A stretch of DNA of 64,000 bases from Vibrio algarum (GTDB lineage: Bacteria; Pseudomonadota; Gammaproteobacteria; Enterobacterales; Vibrionaceae). Shown here in pieces: positions 50,882 to 60,714 of the stretch; within the stretch, counting starts at the first letter, position 1, and each line of letters begins with the position of its first letter. A program made the translations under genes and the position numbers. Below the pieces are notes generated by a model. It was not told where the DNA came from. It saw only the letters and a list, made by a program, of their open reading frames with translations, and made no database searches. The stretch is taken from assembly GCF_028204155.1 (NCBI RefSeq), contig NZ_JAQLOI010000003.1, forward strand, positions 310,001 to 374,000, in the 5' to 3' direction.

Positions 50882-52708
50882 ATGACCTACATTGTTGGTG
50901 TTGATATTGGTAACTCCTCTACCGAAGTCGCCTTAGCCCAGTCACAATTTGATGGTGAGCAGCAATTTATCGCTAGCGCTATTACAGACACAACTGGGAT
51001 AAAAGGAACCAAACAGAACTTAGTCGGGATATACAAGGCTTTAGACCTTTTGGTTGCTAAGTCAGGAATCACGCTTAAAGATCTTGACCTTATCCGCATT
51101 AATGAAGCTACGCCAGTGATTGGTGATGTTGCGATGGAGATGATCACAGAAACAATCATCACCGAGTCAACCATGATCGGTCACAACCCCAAGACCCCTG
51201 GTGGTCTTGGAGTTGGCGTTGGCATCACTACTACATTTGATGAACTTCTAACCTTAGATAAATCAAATGCGTATATCGTCGTTGCAACGAAAGATATCGA
51301 TTTTGCCGATATCGCTTCGATGATAAATCAGGCGTCGACTTTAGGCTACGACGTAACAGGCGCTATCTTACAGAGAGATGATGGTGTGTTGGTTAATAAT
51401 CGCCTAGACAAAATCATCCCTATTGTTGATGAGGTCGCTTTTGTCCATAAAATTCCTCTTGGAATGCAAGCCGCAATAGAGGTTGCATCCCAAGGTAAAG
51501 TTATCAATACCTTATCTAACCCATATGGTATTGCAACTTTGTTTAACCTCACTCCAGAGGAAACAAAAAGTATTGTCCCTATCGCCAGAGCACTAATCGG
51601 AACTCGGTCTGCCGTTGTTGTTAAAACACCGGAAGGTGATGTCAAAGCCCGAGTTATTCCGGCTGGAAAATTATCTCTTTTTTGTAAAAACCAAACTATT
51701 GAAGTCGATATAGCTAAAGGAAGCCAGGCAGTAATGGATGCCGTCTCTTCTCTAAGTCACTTAAGCAACGCAGTTGGTGAATTAGGCACCAACATTGGTG
51801 GAATGATTGAAAATGTTCGCCAGACTATGGCTGAGTTGACAAACAAACCTTGTGACGAAGTATTTATTCAAGATTTGCTGGCCGTAGACACGTTAGTCCC
51901 TGTCAACGTGCAAGGAGGGTTAGCTGGTGAGTTTGCTCTCGAACATGCGGTAGGAATCGCGTCAATGGTCAAGTCTGACCATTTACAAATGGCACGTATT
52001 GCGGAAGAAATTCATCATACTCTTGATATTGAAGTTCAAATAGGTGGCGCAGAAGCGGAAGCGGCTATATTAGGAGCGCTAACAACGCCAGGTACAGCAA
52101 AACCAATGGCAATTCTAGATTTAGGTGCAGGTTCTACCGATGCCTCTATCATCAATGGTAAAAACGACATTGTGGCAACCCACCTTGCAGGAGCAGGTGA
52201 GATGGTAACCATGGTTATTGCGGCTGAACTCGGTTTATCCGATCGCTACCTTGCAGAGGATATTAAACGATATCCTTTGGCTAAAGTAGAAAGCCTATTT
52301 CACATTCGCCACGAAGATAACAGCGTCCAATTTTTTGACAAACCGCTTTCCTCAGACGTATTTGCCAGAGTTGTTGTGGTTAAAGACGAAGGTCTAATTC
52401 CTTTAGACGCAGACCTTACCTTAGAAAAAATCCGTAACATTCGTCGTAGTGCCAAATCTCGTGTATTCGTGACAAATTCGCTAAGAGCACTTAAATCGGT
52501 TAGTCCTACAGGCAATATTCGTGATATTCCATTCGTCGTTCTCGTCGGTGGGTCATCACTTGATTTCGAAATACCTCAATTAGTTACTGACGCCTTAGCG
52601 CATTACAACCTTGTTGCAGGACAAGGCAATATTCGTGGACAAGAAGGACCACGCAACGCGGTGGCAACGGGGTTAATTCTGTCTCATGCGCAGCAGGGAG
52701 ATAACTAG
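50882..52708 (+). CDS. pduG: Diol dehydratase reactivase large subunit
   Basis: A 608-residue reactivating factor that exchanges inactivated B12 on PduCDE using ATP. It has the actin/Hsp70-like IVGVDIGNSSTEVALAQ, RINEATPVIGDVAMEMI, ESTMIGHNPKTPGG, VQIGGAEAEAAILGAL, MAILDLGAGSTDASII and the C-terminal VLVGGSSLDFEIPQLVTDAL, with high similarity to Salmonella PduG. The ATG at 50882 (MTYIVG) is chosen over 50870 by similarity. Confidence 0.96.
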   Translation: MTYIVGVDIGNSSTEVALAQSQFDGEQQFIASAITDTTGIKGTKQNLVGIYKALDLLVAKSGITLKDLDLIRINEATPVIGDVAMEMITETIITESTMIGHNPKTPGGLGVGVGITTTFDELLTLDKSNAYIVVATKDIDFADIASMINQASTLGYDVTGAILQRDDGVLVNNRLDKIIPIVDEVAFVHKIPLGMQAAIEVASQGKVINTLSNPYGIATLFNLTPEETKSIVPIARALIGTRSAVVVKTPEGDVKARVIPAGKLSLFCKNQTIEVDIAKGSQAVMDAVSSLSHLSNAVGELGTNIGGMIENVRQTMAELTNKPCDEVFIQDLLAVDTLVPVNVQGGLAGEFALEHAVGIASMVKSDHLQMARIAEEIHHTLDIEVQIGGAEAEAAILGALTTPGTAKPMAILDLGAGSTDASIINGKNDIVATHLAGAGEMVTMVIAAELGLSDRYLAEDIKRYPLAKVESLFHIRHEDNSVQFFDKPLSSDVFARVVVVKDEGLIPLDADLTLEKIRNIRRSAKSRVFVTNSLRALKSVSPTGNIRDIPFVVLVGGSSLDFEIPQLVTDALAHYNLVAGQGNIRGQEGPRNAVATGLILSHAQQGDN

Positions 52709-53070
52709 TGATCAACTTCAGTGAACATAAACCCAGCATATTGATCATGACTCAAAGTGGAGAGCTTGAATCTCATTGGAATCAAGTCTTGTTTGGTATG
52801 GAAGAAGAAGGCATTCCTTATCAAATCAGGAAAGGAAATGCTGAAGATTCAATTGAAGAGCAAGCTTATGAAGCGGCACATCAATCAGCATTGGCGGTTG
52901 GCATCGCATCAACCAAAGAAGAGATAGTCATACATTACAAAAACTTATCTAAACAACAACCTTTATTTAGAAAGGCATACCACGACGTTGCTAATCCGTT
53001 TCAGCTTAGAAACATCGGTAGCAACGCCGCTCGTTTAGTCAAAGGTATACCGTTCAAAATCAATGAATAA
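52708..53070 (+). CDS. pduH: Diol dehydratase reactivase small subunit
   Basis: A 120-residue small subunit of the reactivase, with KPSILIMTQS, GMEEEGIPYQIRKGN, ALAVGIASTKEEIVIHYKNL and LFRKAYHDVANPFQLRNIGSNAARLVKGIPF. The GTG start at 52708 overlaps the pduG stop by one base. In Salmonella pduJ follows here; in this window pduK follows instead. Confidence 0.92.
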   Translation: MINFSEHKPSILIMTQSGELESHWNQVLFGMEEEGIPYQIRKGNAEDSIEEQAYEAAHQSALAVGIASTKEEIVIHYKNLSKQQPLFRKAYHDVANPFQLRNIGSNAARLVKGIPFKINE

Positions 53071-53089
53071 TCAACAAGGAGTACAGAAG

Positions 53090-53700
53090 GTGAAAATCTC
53101 TCTCGGTTTGTTAGAAGTTAAAGGCTTAGCCTTAGCGATCAATACCGCTGATGCAATGGCAAAGTGTGCTGCAATTAATATTGTAGACATCGAAAAGACC
53201 AACGGTAATGGTTGGATGTTAATAAAAGTCACTGGCGATGTTGCTGCAGTTCAGGCAGCGATATCTTCTGGAGCATTGTTAGCGAACAAAAATGGCGGCC
53301 TTGTTTCTCAAAAAGTTTTATCTCGCCCTGACCTAAAATTACTGAAAACCTTCACGCCGACCCCTAAAAAGACTGAGGCCAAAAAGGCAACTGAAACAGC
53401 AGAACTACCACAAATAGCAGTAGAAGAGCAACCGTCTGAGCAACCAGAACAAGTAGTAGATGAAACTGTAGAACAAGTAGAAACGATTGAAGAAGTGAAT
53501 GAAGAACCTGAAAATTCATCAGTACAAGAAGCTGAAATTGCAGACATTCAAACAGACCATGAACCACAAGAAGAGTCAAAAAAACCGAACAAGCTTTATC
53601 GCAAACAGCGACATGTAATCTTTGCTTAGACCCACAATGTCCTCGGCATAAAGGCGAACCTCATGGTAACTGCTTGAATGGAGGAAAGTACAATGGTTGA
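53090..53700 (+). CDS. pduK: Microcompartment shell protein PduK with Cys-rich tail (frameshifted)
   Basis: The BMC domain (VKISLGLLEVKGLALAIN, NGNGWMLIKVTGDVAAVQAAI) is followed by an acidic, Glu/Gln/Val-rich linker of about 90 residues. In the given frame the protein ends at 53629 without the expected tail. Adding one A to the A7 run at 53578-53584 continues as CNLCLDPQCPRHKGEPHGNC, which is like the Fe-S-type Cys tail of Salmonella PduK, and stops at 53700 for about 203 residues. The GTG at 53090 is preferred because AAGGAG precedes it; an ATG at 53063 is possible. Confidence 0.88.
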
Positions 53701-54337
53701 GGAGGCGTTAATCCACAACAAAGTCGAGAGCATTGTAGAAAACCTATTTGATGAGATGCGCCAAAGACCAATACCTGTCGGGGTATCTAATCGTCATATA
53801 CATCTTTGCGAGGCCGATTTTACAGCCCTGTTCCCTGGTCGAGATCTAACCGTTAAGAAGATGCTGCTACAACCAGGTCAATATGCGGCGGATGAAATAG
53901 TCACTATATGTGGACCAAAAGGGTGCATTGAACGAGTACGAATCCTAGGGCCTTTACGTAGTCAAACCCAGGTGGAAATTTCTGCAACCGATGCTCGTGC
54001 TATCGGAGTTAAAGCTCCTCTCCGTCTATCTGGAAAACTGGCTGGAACACCCGGTGTTCGCTTAGTCAGTCCGTTTGGAGAAGTAACATTAGAACAAGGT
54101 ACGCTTGTTGCGCTGCGCCATATCCACATGTCTCCATTAGAGGCGCTAGTTTACGGAGTTTCAGAAGGCGATTCAGTAAAAGTATCCATTGAAGGCACGC
54201 TTAGAAAGGCGATTTTCGACGACGTTGCGATTCGTATTGACCCTGCGATGAAACTCGAAATGCACATCGATACCGATGAAGCCAATGCAGCGGACTTAGG
54301 TAATCAATCTGCTTTTGCAGTTTTGATAAAAGACTAA
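53693..54337 (+). CDS. pduL: Phosphate propanoyltransferase
   Basis: A 214-residue PTAC that converts propionyl-CoA to propionyl-phosphate. It has VGVSNRHIHLCEADF (zinc His), KKMLLQPGQYAADE, RILGPLRSQTQVEIS, LVALRHIHMSPLEAL, and the metal-site His pairs HIH. The N-terminal segment (VESIVENLFDEM) resembles an encapsulation peptide. The ATG at 53693 follows GGAGGAAAG, which lies inside the restored pduK frame; an upstream ATG at 53678 is less likely. Confidence 0.93.
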   Translation: MVEEALIHNKVESIVENLFDEMRQRPIPVGVSNRHIHLCEADFTALFPGRDLTVKKMLLQPGQYAADEIVTICGPKGCIERVRILGPLRSQTQVEISATDARAIGVKAPLRLSGKLAGTPGVRLVSPFGEVTLEQGTLVALRHIHMSPLEALVYGVSEGDSVKVSIEGTLRKAIFDDVAIRIDPAMKLEMHIDTDEANAADLGNQSAFAVLIKD

Positions 54338-54348
54338 TAGGTGTAATA

Positions 54349-54855
54349 GTGACGAGCCAAGAGATCGACATTACTAGTATTGTTAACGCGGTGATTAACA
54401 TTCTCACTAAACGTCAAAACGCTGTTTATAAGACAGACTTAAATGCGTTAACAAAAGGAATATCAAAGTCTGTTTACTCAAATTACAGCACGTTATTTAT
54501 TACGCTACCCGACATGCAGTTTATTCAGCAACTCGCTAGCCATGGCAGGAGTACCCATGTCACTCCTGCTGTGCAACATGTTTATGATGCTCTCTCTTAT
54601 GGCCTTGAACTCAAAATTAATATTCATGAGCATCTTTTACCGTCTTTACCCATCGAAGGATTAGCACTATTACCGATCCAACTCAGTGACCAACTTGGCA
54701 ACACTATCAAGTTAGAAACAGCACCCGTTTTGGGTTACCAGCAGGTGATCACTTTGACTGGAAAATGGTTGATTACGCCAAAAACAACGCTGGTTACGCC
54801 ATTGGCAAAGGACATCCTTATCCAAAACAACATTCACTTAATTAAAGTGAGGTAA
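54349..54855 (+). CDS. pduM: Microcompartment assembly protein PduM
   Basis: A 168-residue protein in the position of pduM, between pduL and pduN. It starts at GTG (54349). Similarity is mainly by position and the LPSLPIEGLALLPIQLSDQLGNTI-like middle section. PduM is needed for normal microcompartment assembly in Salmonella, but its biochemical role is unclear; lower confidence than its neighbours. Confidence 0.75.
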   Translation: MTSQEIDITSIVNAVINILTKRQNAVYKTDLNALTKGISKSVYSNYSTLFITLPDMQFIQQLASHGRSTHVTPAVQHVYDALSYGLELKINIHEHLLPSLPIEGLALLPIQLSDQLGNTIKLETAPVLGYQQVITLTGKWLITPKTTLVTPLAKDILIQNNIHLIKVR

Positions 54856-54858
54856 ATC

Positions 54859-55140
54859 ATGCAATTAGCAAAAGTTGTAGGTTCTATTGTTTCGACTCAA
54901 AAAACACCATCGCTCATCGGTAGAAAGTTATTAATTGTAAGAAGAGTAAATGGTGACGACACCGAAACATCGAACCCTGAATGGTCTGACGAAATTGCGG
55001 CCGACTGTGTTGGTGCTGGTGAAGGAGAACTAGTGTTTGTCACCAGAGGTTCTTCTGCTCGACTGATTCAAGACAATAACTGTGAAGCAGTTGATCTGGC
55101 CATCGTCGGAATTGTCGACTCAGTTAGCTATCGCTCTTAA
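54859..55140 (+). CDS. pduN: Microcompartment vertex protein PduN
   Basis: A 93-residue EutN/CcmL-family pentamer that caps the shell vertices (MQLAKVVGSIVSTQKTPSLIGRKLLIV, AADCVGAGEGELVFVTRGSSAR, AIVGIVDSV). The pentameric fold is small, and the gene sits four bases after pduM. Confidence 0.93.
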   Translation: MQLAKVVGSIVSTQKTPSLIGRKLLIVRRVNGDDTETSNPEWSDEIAADCVGAGEGELVFVTRGSSARLIQDNNCEAVDLAIVGIVDSVSYRS

Positions 55141-55159
55141 GGTTAAGGAAAGCAAGAGA

Positions 55160-56209
55160 ATGAGTATTTATACAAAAAAAGGGGATGCAGGCACAACCTC
55201 TTTAGTTGGCGGAACAAGAGTGAATAAATCGGATTTACAGGTTGACGCATACGGAACCATTGACGAACTCAACTCTAACATCGCTCTCGCCACCAAAGCG
55301 GTTAAAAATGAGTGTCATGTTCCACTACTGGAATCCATCCAACATCAGCTTTTTTATCTTGGTGCCGAAGTAGCGACAGCTGACCAAAGCGCGACTAAAA
55401 ATAACCAAAGGTTGATAGAAGCTGGCGATCTCGAGTCAATGGAACGTGCGATTGACCAGTGCATGTCTGCACTTCCCCCTGTAAAAAGTTTTATCTTGCC
55501 GGGAAGTTCAGAGGCTGGGAGTCGACTTCATTGTGCTAGAACAATAGCAAGAAGAGCAGAAAGACGCTTAGTAGAAGTCTCTCAACAATCGAACATGCGC
55601 CCTATCGTTCTCAAATATATAAACCGGCTATCCGATTTTCTCTATGCACTTGCACGAGCAGAAGATGATTATGCCACCAACGAGAATATGATTCAGACGA
55701 TTGTTCACAACTATTGTGAAGCGGTAGAAAACGGCCCTAACCACCGCCATCAAACCAACGAAATTAAGCAAGAGAAAAGTATCATGCAAATGCCTGAAGG
55801 ACTCAATTTTATCCATGTTCATCAAATGATGAAACAAGCTGTTGATGCATCTATTGGACGAAAAGTCCCTGTGGTGATTTCTGTTGTCGATGCGAACGGA
55901 CATCTGATTATGACCTATCGCATGCCAGAAGCCTTATTAGTGAGCACCGATTTAGCACCCAAAAAAGCCTATACGTCAGTCGCACTAAAATGCGCGACTC
56001 ATCAACTATCTGATTTGATACAACCCGGTACAGACCTTTACCAACTAGAAACCATGTGCGATGGAAAAATTGTCACCTTTGGCGGTGGTATTCCTTTGTA
56101 CCAACAACAACAACTCGTCGGTGCTATTGGCATCAGTGGCGGTACGGTTAAGCAAGACATAGAGATTGCACTTGCTGCCATCAAAAACTTAGATTTAGAG
56201 GAAAAATAG
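55160..56209 (+). CDS. pduO: Cob(I)alamin adenosyltransferase PduO, with heme-binding domain
   Basis: A 349-residue two-domain protein. Residues ~1-190 are a PduO-type ATR: IYTKKGDAGTTSLVGGTRVNKSD, AYGTIDELNSNI, and FILPGSSEAGSRLHCARTIARRAERR. Residues ~205-349 are the DUF336/GlcG-like C-terminal domain (VVISVVDANGHLIMTYRM, ALKCATHQ, FGGGIPLYQQQQLVGAIGISGG), which in Salmonella PduO binds heme. It adenosylates cob(I)alamin for PduCDE. The ATG at 55160 follows AAGGAA; a longer frame upstream overlaps pduN and is rejected. Confidence 0.94.
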   Translation: MSIYTKKGDAGTTSLVGGTRVNKSDLQVDAYGTIDELNSNIALATKAVKNECHVPLLESIQHQLFYLGAEVATADQSATKNNQRLIEAGDLESMERAIDQCMSALPPVKSFILPGSSEAGSRLHCARTIARRAERRLVEVSQQSNMRPIVLKYINRLSDFLYALARAEDDYATNENMIQTIVHNYCEAVENGPNHRHQTNEIKQEKSIMQMPEGLNFIHVHQMMKQAVDASIGRKVPVVISVVDANGHLIMTYRMPEALLVSTDLAPKKAYTSVALKCATHQLSDLIQPGTDLYQLETMCDGKIVTFGGGIPLYQQQQLVGAIGISGGTVKQDIEIALAAIKNLDLEEK

Positions 56210-56212
56210 ATA

Positions 56213-57612
56213 ATGGACAGTAATGAATTAGAAAGCATTGTTCGCAATATTTTAAGCGAGAAACTCGCCCAAAATGCACCAGTTGAATCACCTGCTGCAA
56301 CAGAAAATGCTTTATTCGAAAGTGTGGATAGCGCTATACAAGCCGCTTCTTCAGCATTTCAGCGTTTTCATAAAAGCCCGCTAAAAACTCGTAGTGCTAT
56401 TATTACCGCGATTAGAAAAGAGTTAGCGCCCATCATTCCAAAATTAGCCGCTGATGCAGTAGCTGAATCTGGTATGGGCAACACGGAACACAAAATTCTA
56501 AAAAATCAGGCAGCATTGAATAATACACCAGGTATCGAAGACCTCACTACTCAAGCGTTAACTGGTGACGACGGCATGGTGCTATATGAATATTCACCTT
56601 ACGGCGTCATTGGCTCTATCACGCCAAGTACTAACCCAACAGAAACTATAATCAATAACAGTATTAGTATGTTAGCCGCAGGCAACACCGTCTACTTTTC
56701 CCTCACCCAGGAGCTAAGCTCATCTCGTTATGGTTGATTAGTAAAATAGAAGACATCGCCTTTAGAGCTTGTGGAATTAGAAACCTGATCGTCACAATGA
56801 AAGAACCTAGCTTCAAAGCCACTCAGGATATGATGATTCATCCGGGCATCTCATTGTTAGCCGTTACAGGTGGACCCGCTATTGTTGATGCGGCAATGAA
56901 AACAGGTAAAAAAGTGATAGGCGCTGGTGCGGGTAATCCCCCTTGCCTCGTTGACGAAACTGCCGAAATCGCGAATGCAGCTAGAAGTATCATTGCGGGG
57001 GCATCTTTAGATTATAACGTGCCGTGTATCGCTGAAAAAGCGGTTGTTGTTGTTGACACGGTTGCAGACCAACTTATTCAGCAAATGCAATCATTTGGTG
57101 CGTACCTAATTTCTAACCCAAGTGATATAGAACGCTTACGAAGTGCATGTTTTGACAATGGCACTGTAAATAAAAACCTCGTAGGTCGCAGCCCTGCCAC
57201 TATTCTAGAAACTGCAGGGATCCATTGCCCAGAGCAAGAACCAAAGTTGATTATCCTAGAAACAAGTGGGGACGACATTTTCGTTGTTGAAGAGCAACTG
57301 ATGCCTGTACTACCTATTGTTCGTGTCGCCAATTTTGAAGATGGGTTAGCGCTTTCTTTATGCATTGAAGGCGGTCTACACCACACTGCGATTATGCACT
57401 CACAAAACGTATCTCGCTTAAATAAAGCCGCACAAATGATGCAAACTTCGATTTTCGTTAAGAATGGACCTTCCTATGCAGGTATCGGTGTCGGTGCCGA
57501 GAGTTTTACCACTTTCACTATTGCTACACCAACAGGTGAAGGAACAACATCAGCAAAATCATTCGCAAGATCGCGTCGTTGTGTATTACAAAACGGATTT
57601 TCAATTCGCTAA
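56213..57612 (+). pseudogene. pduP: CoA-acylating propionaldehyde dehydrogenase PduP, one frameshift
   Basis: The N-terminus (NELESIVRNILSEKL, an encapsulation peptide) and the start of the dehydrogenase (YSPYGVIGSITPSTNPTETIINNSI) are followed by a stop after about 174 codons. The remainder starts again as LISKIEDIAFRACGIRNL and includes ASLDYNVPCIAEKAVVV with the catalytic Cys, and GPSYAGIGVGAESFTTFTIATPTGEG. Adding one C at the C3 run (56700-56702) restores VYFSPHPGAKLISLWLISK and 466 residues, as in Salmonella (464). Converts propionaldehyde to propionyl-CoA inside the microcompartment. Confidence 0.92.
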
Positions 57613-57638
57613 TAACAATAAGTGAGTATAAAGGGATC

Positions 57639-58754
57639 ATGAAGAAATTTTCAGTTAAAACTCGAGTGTATAGTGGCGTTGGCAGCCTTGAATATTTAAA
57701 GCGATTCAAACAAAACAAAATATGGATTGTTTGCGACGGTTTTTTAGCCTCAAGCCCAGCTTATACGCGCCTGAAATCCATGTTAGAAGATGATAATCAA
57801 CTATTCCTTTTTTCTGATATTAGTCCTGATCCCGATATCGCTACCATTGTGAAAGGCATCGCCGATTTACAAAGTGTACAACCAGACATCATCATTGGAT
57901 TTGGTGGAGGCTCGGCAATTGATGCCGCCAAAGCCATCCGTTTTTTTGTGGAACAAAGTCAACACTTACCTCTCGAGTGTTGCATTGCTATTCCAACTAC
58001 TAGTGGTACTGGTTCGGAAGTCACATCAGCAACGGTGATTAGTGATAAAGAAAAAGGGATTAAATACCCTCTGTTCCACCCCACTATTTTTCCAGACATC
58101 GCTATTTTAGACCCTGAATTGGTCGTTACGGTACCAGATAACATCACCGCCAATACAGGATTAGATGTATTAACCCATGCAATTGAAGCATACGTTTCCG
58201 TTGATGCTAACGATTTTGCTGACGCCTTAGCGGAGAAAGCGGTCTACAACATTTTTCAATATTTGCCTACCGCCTATGCAAATGGGAAATGCATTCCAAC
58301 CAGAACCAAAGTACATAACGCATCAAGTATGGCTGGTATGGCATTTAGTCAGGCCGGTTTGGGGCTTAACCATGCTATTGCTCATCAATTGGGAGGCCAG
58401 TTCAAAATTCCTCATGGGTTAGCCAACGCAATATTATTACCCCATGTCATACGCCATAATGCAAAAGACATCAGAGCCAGAAAACGATACGCAAGATTGG
58501 CGAAATTTTGCCAACTCTGTCCAAAATCCGCCAACGACAAAACCGCTGTCAATCAACTCATCTTTCACATAAATAAGTTAATGGCGAAGTTGCATATCCA
58601 AACGTCTTTAAGAAAACTTGGAGTTAATGAGGGTCATTTGCGAGAAAAGCAGTCGTTGATTATGGCTGCAACACATGCTGACAGCACTCTAGCAACCAAT
58701 CCGTGTACGGTTTCCGATAACGACATCAGGCACATATTAGAGGCGATATTATGA
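57639..58754 (+). CDS. pduQ: Propanol dehydrogenase PduQ
   Basis: A 371-residue iron-dependent alcohol dehydrogenase that reduces propionaldehyde to 1-propanol. It has IIGFGGGSAIDAAKAI, IPTTSGTGSEVTSATVIS, TGLDVLTHAIEAYVS with iron ligands, and GLGLNHAIAHQLGGQFKIPHG with two His ligands. The ATG at 57639 follows AAAGGG; the frame can be extended upstream but there is no better start. It follows pduP and precedes pduS by a 4-base overlap (ATGA). Confidence 0.92.
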   Translation: MKKFSVKTRVYSGVGSLEYLKRFKQNKIWIVCDGFLASSPAYTRLKSMLEDDNQLFLFSDISPDPDIATIVKGIADLQSVQPDIIIGFGGGSAIDAAKAIRFFVEQSQHLPLECCIAIPTTSGTGSEVTSATVISDKEKGIKYPLFHPTIFPDIAILDPELVVTVPDNITANTGLDVLTHAIEAYVSVDANDFADALAEKAVYNIFQYLPTAYANGKCIPTRTKVHNASSMAGMAFSQAGLGLNHAIAHQLGGQFKIPHGLANAILLPHVIRHNAKDIRARKRYARLAKFCQLCPKSANDKTAVNQLIFHINKLMAKLHIQTSLRKLGVNEGHLREKQSLIMAATHADSTLATNPCTVSDNDIRHILEAIL

Positions 58755-60148
58755 CAACTATCCATCCATCATCTCCATCGACGTTGGAAACAGACCAAGC
58801 TATCGTTTCAGAGACACTCAACAAAACGAGCAAAGACGAGTTACTTAAGGCCGTTCGAAATGCTGGCATCGTCGGTGCTGGGGGCGCTGGCTTTCCTACT
58901 TATGTCAAACTGCAATCTAAAGCAGAAATATTTTTGGTCAACGCGGCTGAATGTGAACCTTTACTTAAAGTAGACCAACAGTTAATGGCTCAAGAGCCAA
59001 GTAGGCTCATTCGCGGTTTGCAATATGGAATGTCTCTAACAGGGGCGAAAGAAGGCATTATTGCACTCAAAAAGAAATATTCAGCGGCTATTTCTGCGCT
59101 TACTCCCTTATTACCCAGTAATATTCGCATTCATGTCTTACCAGACATCTATCCGGCTGGTGATGAAGTGATTACTATTTGGTTGGCAACAGGACGACAA
59201 GTCGCGGCAGCGGCTCTACCAATTAGTATTGGAGTAATCGTCAATAATGTACAAACGTTAATACAATTGGCGGATACCTTTGAACAAGGTAAGCCTGTGA
59301 CAAAACGGACATTAACCGTTAATGGAGCAGTGGCAAACCCAATTACGTTTACCGCACCAATTGGCATAACGCTTGCGCAAGCTCTCGCATTAGCAGGGGG
59401 CGTAACAATAAATAACCCAGCTTATATTTTGGGTGGCCCAATGATGGGTAAAGTGATTGAGGATTTAGAACAACCGGTGACGAAAACCACCGGTGGATTA
59501 CTCGTTTTACCACAAGATCACATACTTATAAAACGCCAAAAACAGTCTATCGAATCTGTAATGACCATGGCTCGCAACGTTTGTGAGCAATGCAAAATGT
59601 GCACAGAATTATGCCCCCGACATCTTGTTGGTCACGAATTATCACCGAGTGAAATTGTTAAAGCCGTTTGCTATGAAAAAGTAAGTAAACCTTCCATTTT
59701 GCTCTCAGCATTAACGTGCTCTGAGTGTGGTATATGTGAGGCTTACGCTTGCCCTGTTGAAATATCTCCAATGCGTATCAACAAAATGCTGAAAAAACAG
59801 TTCAGAGAACAAGGGGCTAGATATGAAGGCGAACTGCGCGATATAGATCCTATGTTTCCTTACCGTATGGTCCCAACTAAACGTTTAATATCGCGCTTAG
59901 ACCTTAACGCATTAAACAAAGATGCCCCAATGCAAGACATTGATTGGGATTTAGATCAAGTCTGCATTCCATTACAACAACATATAGGAAAAGCATCCAA
60001 CCCCATCGTTTCTATTGGCGATAAAGTGAGTGTTGGACAATGCATTGCTACACCAGACGAAGACGCTTTAGGTGTCTCCATCCATTCCAGCATTTGTGGT
60101 GTAGTTCATAATATTTCCAGTACCGACATAACGATTACCAAGGAGTAA
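58751..60148 (+). CDS. pduS: Cobalamin reductase PduS
   Basis: A 465-residue RnfC-like flavoprotein that reduces cob(III)/cob(II)alamin for PduO. An N-terminal GGAGFPTYVKLQSKAEIFLVNAAECEPLL (flavin/NADH site) is followed by two [4Fe-4S] motifs: CEQCKMCTELCPRH and CSECGICEAYACPVE. A C-terminal biotinyl-like domain (ISIGDKVSVGQCIA) ends the protein. It overlaps pduQ by four bases and lies next to pduT. Confidence 0.94.
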   Translation: MTTIHPSSPSTLETDQAIVSETLNKTSKDELLKAVRNAGIVGAGGAGFPTYVKLQSKAEIFLVNAAECEPLLKVDQQLMAQEPSRLIRGLQYGMSLTGAKEGIIALKKKYSAAISALTPLLPSNIRIHVLPDIYPAGDEVITIWLATGRQVAAAALPISIGVIVNNVQTLIQLADTFEQGKPVTKRTLTVNGAVANPITFTAPIGITLAQALALAGGVTINNPAYILGGPMMGKVIEDLEQPVTKTTGGLLVLPQDHILIKRQKQSIESVMTMARNVCEQCKMCTELCPRHLVGHELSPSEIVKAVCYEKVSKPSILLSALTCSECGICEAYACPVEISPMRINKMLKKQFREQGARYEGELRDIDPMFPYRMVPTKRLISRLDLNALNKDAPMQDIDWDLDQVCIPLQQHIGKASNPIVSIGDKVSVGQCIATPDEDALGVSIHSSICGVVHNISSTDITITKE

Positions 60149-60151
60149 CCC

Positions 60152-60699
60152 ATGTATCACGCGATTGGATTAGTAGAAATGAGCAGCATAGCGAAAGGTA
60201 TAGAAGCCACTGATGTGATGCTCACAAGTGCTAATGTTGAGTTGTTACTGGCTAAAACCATCTGCCCAGGTAAATACATTACTATGGTTGGAGGTGAAAT
60301 TGGAGCAATACAGCAAGCCGTAGATAACGGTATTCATTGTGGAGGCCACCTTACTGTTGATAGCTTTGTTATCCCCAATGTCCACGCTTCTATTCTGCCA
60401 GCGTTGAGTGGCGTAAATGAAATCGAACAAAAAAATCAATCGGTATCGTTGAAACCTACAGTGTTGGCGCTTGCATAACTGCGGCAGATGCAGCGGTTAA
60501 AAGTGCAAACGTACAACTGGTTAGAATTCATATGGCTTTTGGCATCGGTGGCAAATGTTACATGGTTCTTAATGGTGAAATTACAGATGTAAAAACAGCG
60601 GTAACTGAAGCATCCAACAGTGCGGGCAAAAAAGGTCTACTGGTACAAAACAGTTCCATTGCCAAGCCTGATAAAGCGCTTTGGCAACATGTTCTGTAA
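60152..60699 (+). pseudogene. pduT: Microcompartment shell protein PduT, one frameshift
   Basis: A tandem BMC shell protein. The first half (MYHAIGLVEMSSIAKGIEATDVML, Cys38 in AKTICPGKY, the Fe-S cluster Cys of PduT) is open, then the zero frame ends at 60478 after a false tail. The second half continues in another frame (SIGIVETYSVGACITAADAAVKSANV, MAFGIGGKCYMVLNGEI, LWQHVL). Adding one A to the A7 run at 60429-60435 gives 182 residues, near Salmonella's 184. PduT may pass electrons across the shell. Confidence 0.92.
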
Positions 60700-60714
60700 T
60701 TTGAGGAGTAACCA

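Noticed and set aside
53308..53579. Minus-strand ORFs over pduK with Ser/Leu-rich products
   Set aside because: They mirror the Glu/Gln/Val-rich PduK linker codons and have no independent support.
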